DNA of 64,000 bases from Achromobacter sp. UMC46 (GTDB lineage Bacteria > Pseudomonadota > Gammaproteobacteria > Burkholderiales > Burkholderiaceae_B). The stretch covers positions 1 through 64,000 of the forward strand of contig NZ_LZZS01000012.1 of assembly GCF_014170335.1 (NCBI RefSeq), given 5' to 3'. This document shows positions 61,263-64,000 of this stretch, one piece after another (the first letter of the stretch is position 1; every line of letters begins with the position of its first letter). The notes beneath the pieces were generated by a model. The model was not told the origin of the DNA. It made no database searches and saw nothing but the letters and a program-made list of their open reading frames with translations. A program made the translations under genes and the position numbers.

Positions 61263-61807
61263 GGCGCGGCGTCGCGGCCGGCCTTGCCGCCGCCGGCGTC
61301 GCGTACCCCTTTGCCGTCTACGCGACGCTGGGGCACGTGAATCCGGCCTGGCTGGCGCTGCCGCTGGCCGTGCTGTGGCTTGCGCGCGGCCTGACCGCGC
61401 ACGCCGCGCAACCCGGCGGACGCCTGCTGCCTGCCGTCGCCGTCGCCTTCTGCCTGGTGCTTGCCGTGTCGAACTCGGAAGCCTGGCTACGCTGGTATCC
61501 GGTGCTGGTCAACGCGATGATGCTTGCCGTTTTCGGTATCAGCCTGCGGGTGGGCCGCCCGGTCGTCGAACAACTGGCGCGCCTGCGCCACCCCGACCTG
61601 CCCCCTGAAGGCGTGCGCTATACCCGCAACGTGACGCGCGTGTGGTGCGCCTTCTTCGCCTTGAACGGCGCCATCGCGGCGGGCTTGGCCGCGTGGGCGC
61701 CCTGGAGCTGGTGGGTCGCCTACAACGGCGCAGCCAGCTACGGCCTGATGGGCCTGCTGATCGCGGGCGAATGGCTGCTGCGCCCGGCAGCCGCCAAGGC
61801 GGCCTGA
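61259..61807 (+). CDS. COG4648-like membrane protein of aryl polyene clusters
   Basis: 182 aa with about five hydrophobic segments; the conserved stretch LRHPDLPPEGVRYTRNVTRVWCAFFALNG is characteristic of this family, which is found almost only in aryl polyene-type loci. Function is unproven. The ATG overlaps the carrier protein stop, and the ligase starts 2 bp after its stop. Confidence 0.85.
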   Translation: MRRGVAAGLAAAGVAYPFAVYATLGHVNPAWLALPLAVLWLARGLTAHAAQPGGRLLPAVAVAFCLVLAVSNSEAWLRWYPVLVNAMMLAVFGISLRVGRPVVEQLARLRHPDLPPEGVRYTRNVTRVWCAFFALNGAIAAGLAAWAPWSWWVAYNGAASYGLMGLLIAGEWLLRPAAAKAA

Positions 61808-61809
61808 GC

Positions 61810-63507
61810 ATGCGCTGGACACCGCTGGAACACCTGTTGCTGCCGTCGGCTGATGCCGACGGCGTGCCGGTCGCCGACGACCCTTCGCTGACACGCGCCG
61901 GCTTCGCGCACGCCAGCCTGTTGGCCGCCGGCGCGTTGCAGGCGCGCTCGCCGCGACGCCTTGCGCTGTGGTTCGACGACGCCGCGGCGCTGGCGACCGC
62001 CCTGTTCGCCTGCTGGCGCGCGGGCGTGATCGCCGTCCTGCCCGGCGATGCGCAGACGCAGACCTGCGCCACGCTGGACGCGGACGTCGACGCCTGGTTG
62101 ACGGACACGGACCTGCCCCTGCCCGCGGCGCGGCAATGGCGCTTGTCCGATCTGCAGGATCAGGAAGCGATGGCGCCCGCCGCGCTGGATCCCGTCCTGA
62201 CCCTGGTGCTGTGCACATCGGGGTCCAGCGGCACCCCCAAACACCTCGTCAAGCAATGGCGGCAACTGGCGGCGGAAGTCGCCGCCCTGCAACAGCAATG
62301 GCCTGGCCCGGACGTACCGGTGCTGGGCAGCGTCTCTGCACAGCACATGTACGGCCTGCCGTTCCGCGTGTTGTGGCCGCTGTGCGCGGGCCGGCGCGTC
62401 GACCGCCGCCAGCGGCACTATCCCGAAGAGCTGCAGCAGGCCAGCCTGCGCTATCCGTCCTTCACCTGGATCGCCAGCCCCGCGCTATTGCGCCGCCTTG
62501 GGCAACGGCTGGATTGGGCGCAGTTGCGCGGCAGGCTCGTCCGCATTCACTCCTCGGGCGGCGCTTTGCCGCCCGACGTGTCCGACGCCATCGAACGCGA
62601 TCTGGGCCTGCGCCCCACCGAAATCTACGGCAGCTCGGAGACCGGCGCCGTGGCGTGGCGCACCGGCTCGGCCGATTGGCAAGCGTTGCCCGGCGCCACC
62701 GTCGGCCTGAACCCGGAGGGCGCCTTGCGCGTGCAGTCGCCGTGGGTGAACCCGGCCGACGAACAGACGTCCGACGGCGCGCAGCTTACCCCCGGCGGCT
62801 TCCAGTTGCTGGGGCGGCTGGACCGCATCGTCAAAATCGAAGAAAAGCGGATTTCGCTGCCCATGCTGGAGCAGTCGCTGATGCGCCACGCCTATGTGGA
62901 TGATGCCCGGTTGGGCCGCCCTGCCGGCGCGGCGCGCCTGACGGGCCTTGCCGCTCTGTCCGCCACCGGACTGCACGCCTTGCGCAACCGGGGCCGCAAA
63001 GCGGTCGTGGACGCCTTGCGCGCGCATTTGGCCGCAGGCTTCGAATCGCTGGCCATTCCGCGCGCCTGGCGCTTTTACCCGCACCTGCCCTCCAATGCCC
63101 AAGGCAAGCTGACGCAGGCCGACTTCGACACGGCGGCCGGCGCGCGCCCCGTCGACCCCGTCGCGGTGGAACTGCCCGGCCAGCCCGCCGGCGAACGCCG
63201 CTTTGCGCTCGACATTCCCTACGACCTGGCGCACTTCAGCGGACATTTCCCGTCGGTGCCCGTCGTGCCCGGCGTCGTCCAGATCGGTTGGGCGATATCG
63301 CTGGCGCAGCGCGGCCTCCATCCTGGATTGCGCTTCGGCGGCATGGAGGCCCTGAAGTTCCAAAAGCTGCTGCGTCCCGGCGACCGCGCCGTGATGGCGC
63401 TGCGCTGGGACGAAACGAAGCAGAAGCTGTATTTCACCTGCACGGTGGACGACGCGCCTTGCGCCTCGGGACGCATTCTTCAGGCGGACAGCGATGCCGG
63501 CACATAA
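61810..63507 (+). CDS. Acyl-ACP/CoA ligase fused to a FabA/FabZ-like hotdog dehydratase
   Basis: 565 aa. Residues 1 to about 445 are an ANL adenylating enzyme (CTSGSSGTPKH, 135-145; EIYGSSETGAVAWR). The last ~100 residues are a hotdog dehydratase-like domain with H475 and GHFPSVPVVPGV from 478. Ligase activates the aryl starter acid and the dehydratase removes water during chain growth; in E. coli these are separate ApeH and ApeI proteins. The tail overlaps the glycosyltransferase start by 14 bp. Confidence 0.87.
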   Translation: MRWTPLEHLLLPSADADGVPVADDPSLTRAGFAHASLLAAGALQARSPRRLALWFDDAAALATALFACWRAGVIAVLPGDAQTQTCATLDADVDAWLTDTDLPLPAARQWRLSDLQDQEAMAPAALDPVLTLVLCTSGSSGTPKHLVKQWRQLAAEVAALQQQWPGPDVPVLGSVSAQHMYGLPFRVLWPLCAGRRVDRRQRHYPEELQQASLRYPSFTWIASPALLRRLGQRLDWAQLRGRLVRIHSSGGALPPDVSDAIERDLGLRPTEIYGSSETGAVAWRTGSADWQALPGATVGLNPEGALRVQSPWVNPADEQTSDGAQLTPGGFQLLGRLDRIVKIEEKRISLPMLEQSLMRHAYVDDARLGRPAGAARLTGLAALSATGLHALRNRGRKAVVDALRAHLAAGFESLAIPRAWRFYPHLPSNAQGKLTQADFDTAAGARPVDPVAVELPGQPAGERRFALDIPYDLAHFSGHFPSVPVVPGVVQIGWAISLAQRGLHPGLRFGGMEALKFQKLLRPGDRAVMALRWDETKQKLYFTCTVDDAPCASGRILQADSDAGT

Positions 63508-64000
63508 GCTCTGCGCGGTCATCCCGGTCTACAACCACGGCGCCACGGTCGCGGCCGTGCATGCGCAACTGGCCGCGCAGGACCTGCCTTGCGTCCTGGT
63601 GGACGATGGCTCAGAACCGGGCTGCGCGGCAGCGCTTGACGCGCTGGCCGCGCTGCCCCGCACCCATCTGGTCCGCCGCGCCGTGAACGGCGGCAAGGGC
63701 GCCGCAGTGCAGGACGGCCTGCGCGCCGCCGCCGCGCTGGGATACACCCATGCCTTGCAGGTGGACGCCGATGGCCAGCACGCGCTGCCTGACGCCGCCG
63801 CCTTCGCCCGCGCCTCGCGGGCGCAGCCGCTGGCCGTGATCTGCGGCGCGCCCGTCTACGGCGACGACGTGCCGCGCAGCCGCCTGTACGGCCGCTGGCT
63901 GACGCGGATCTGGGTCTGGATCAATACGCTGTCCCTCGACATCCCCGACGCCATGTGCGGTTTCCGCGTCTACCCGCTGACGCAAGTGCTGCCGGTGATC
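63494..64000 (+). CDS. Glycosyltransferase family 2, partial (cut by window end)
   Basis: 169 codons are visible. LCAVIPVYNHGATVAAV is the GT-A N-terminus, VLVDDGSEPG and ALQVDADGQH (DxD-type motif) are nucleotide-sugar and metal sites. It starts inside the ligase gene. In aryl polyene clusters this position holds the ApeJ-type glycosyltransferase, often fused to an acyltransferase; the C-terminus lies outside the window. Confidence 0.88.
   Translation, partial: MPAHKLCAVIPVYNHGATVAAVHAQLAAQDLPCVLVDDGSEPGCAAALDALAALPRTHLVRRAVNGGKGAAVQDGLRAAAALGYTHALQVDADGQHALPDAAAFARASRAQPLAVICGAPVYGDDVPRSRLYGRWLTRIWVWINTLSLDIPDAMCGFRVYPLTQVLPVI

Overview
The window is GC-rich, densely packed bacterial chromosome. 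The gene families (GTP-type PEP carboxykinase, FecI/FecR-type iron signalling, many LysR/AraC/MarR regulators, DMT/LysE/MFS transporters, an aryl-polyene-type locus) suggest a betaproteobacterium of the Burkholderiales, most likely Alcaligenaceae such as Achromobacter. The genus is inferred from gene style, not from a marker gene. I see no rRNA, tRNA, CRISPR array, insertion sequence or prophage. About 61 intact or window-truncated genes and two clear pseudogenes are listed.

Layout. 0-8 kb: a DNA-deoxyinosine glycosylase, a pirin, an AraC regulator, then a Fur-box-preceded iron operon (ECF sigma, FecR-type anti-sigma, TonB-dependent siderophore receptor, Tat-exported esterase). 8-13.1 kb: a tight five-gene minus-strand operon with a StyA/StyB-like two-component flavin monooxygenase, an SDR, a phytoene-desaturase-like FAD oxidoreductase and an outer-membrane SphA/MetA-type protein. 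13.4-18.2 kb: a methyltransferase, a shredded DUF1016 pseudogene, pckG and an acyl-CoA synthetase. 18.3-20.8 kb: a TetR regulator among acyl-CoA genes that share a CTCAATA motif. 20.9-31.2 kb: mixed metabolic and transport genes (carbamoylase, EamA and LysE exporters, MocR/GNAT pair, DUF72, glutathione reductase).

31-41 kb: a free-standing homodimeric pyruvate dehydrogenase E1 with a striking upstream palindrome; a collapsed denitrification locus in which a quinol NO reductase gene has lost internal blocks and is joined in frame to the last 41 codons of a copper nitrite reductase; a MarR/racemase pair; a Crp/Fnr regulator; and a DmdB/DmdC-like acyl-CoA ligase/dehydrogenase pair. 41-54 kb: an SsuABC/TauABC-type ABC transporter and a run of regulator/transporter/redox pairs ending with an AraC-proline dehydrogenase operon. 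54-58.4 kb: a DMT exporter, D-amino-acid dehydrogenase, and nsrR-hmp with a textbook NsrR operator. Thus NO detoxification is kept while this NO-producing and NO-respiring locus is destroyed.

58.4-64 kb: the start of an aryl polyene (APE/xanthomonadin-like) gene cluster: a phosphopantetheinyl transferase divergent from a ketosynthase-like protein, acyltransferase, two acyl carrier proteins, a small membrane protein, an acyl-ACP ligase fused to a hotdog dehydratase, and a glycosyltransferase cut by the window edge.

The most unusual items are the norB-nirK deletion mosaic, the StyAB-like operon without the known styrene-pathway partners, the orphan E1 with its operator-like repeats, and several inverted-repeat operators placed between divergent genes.
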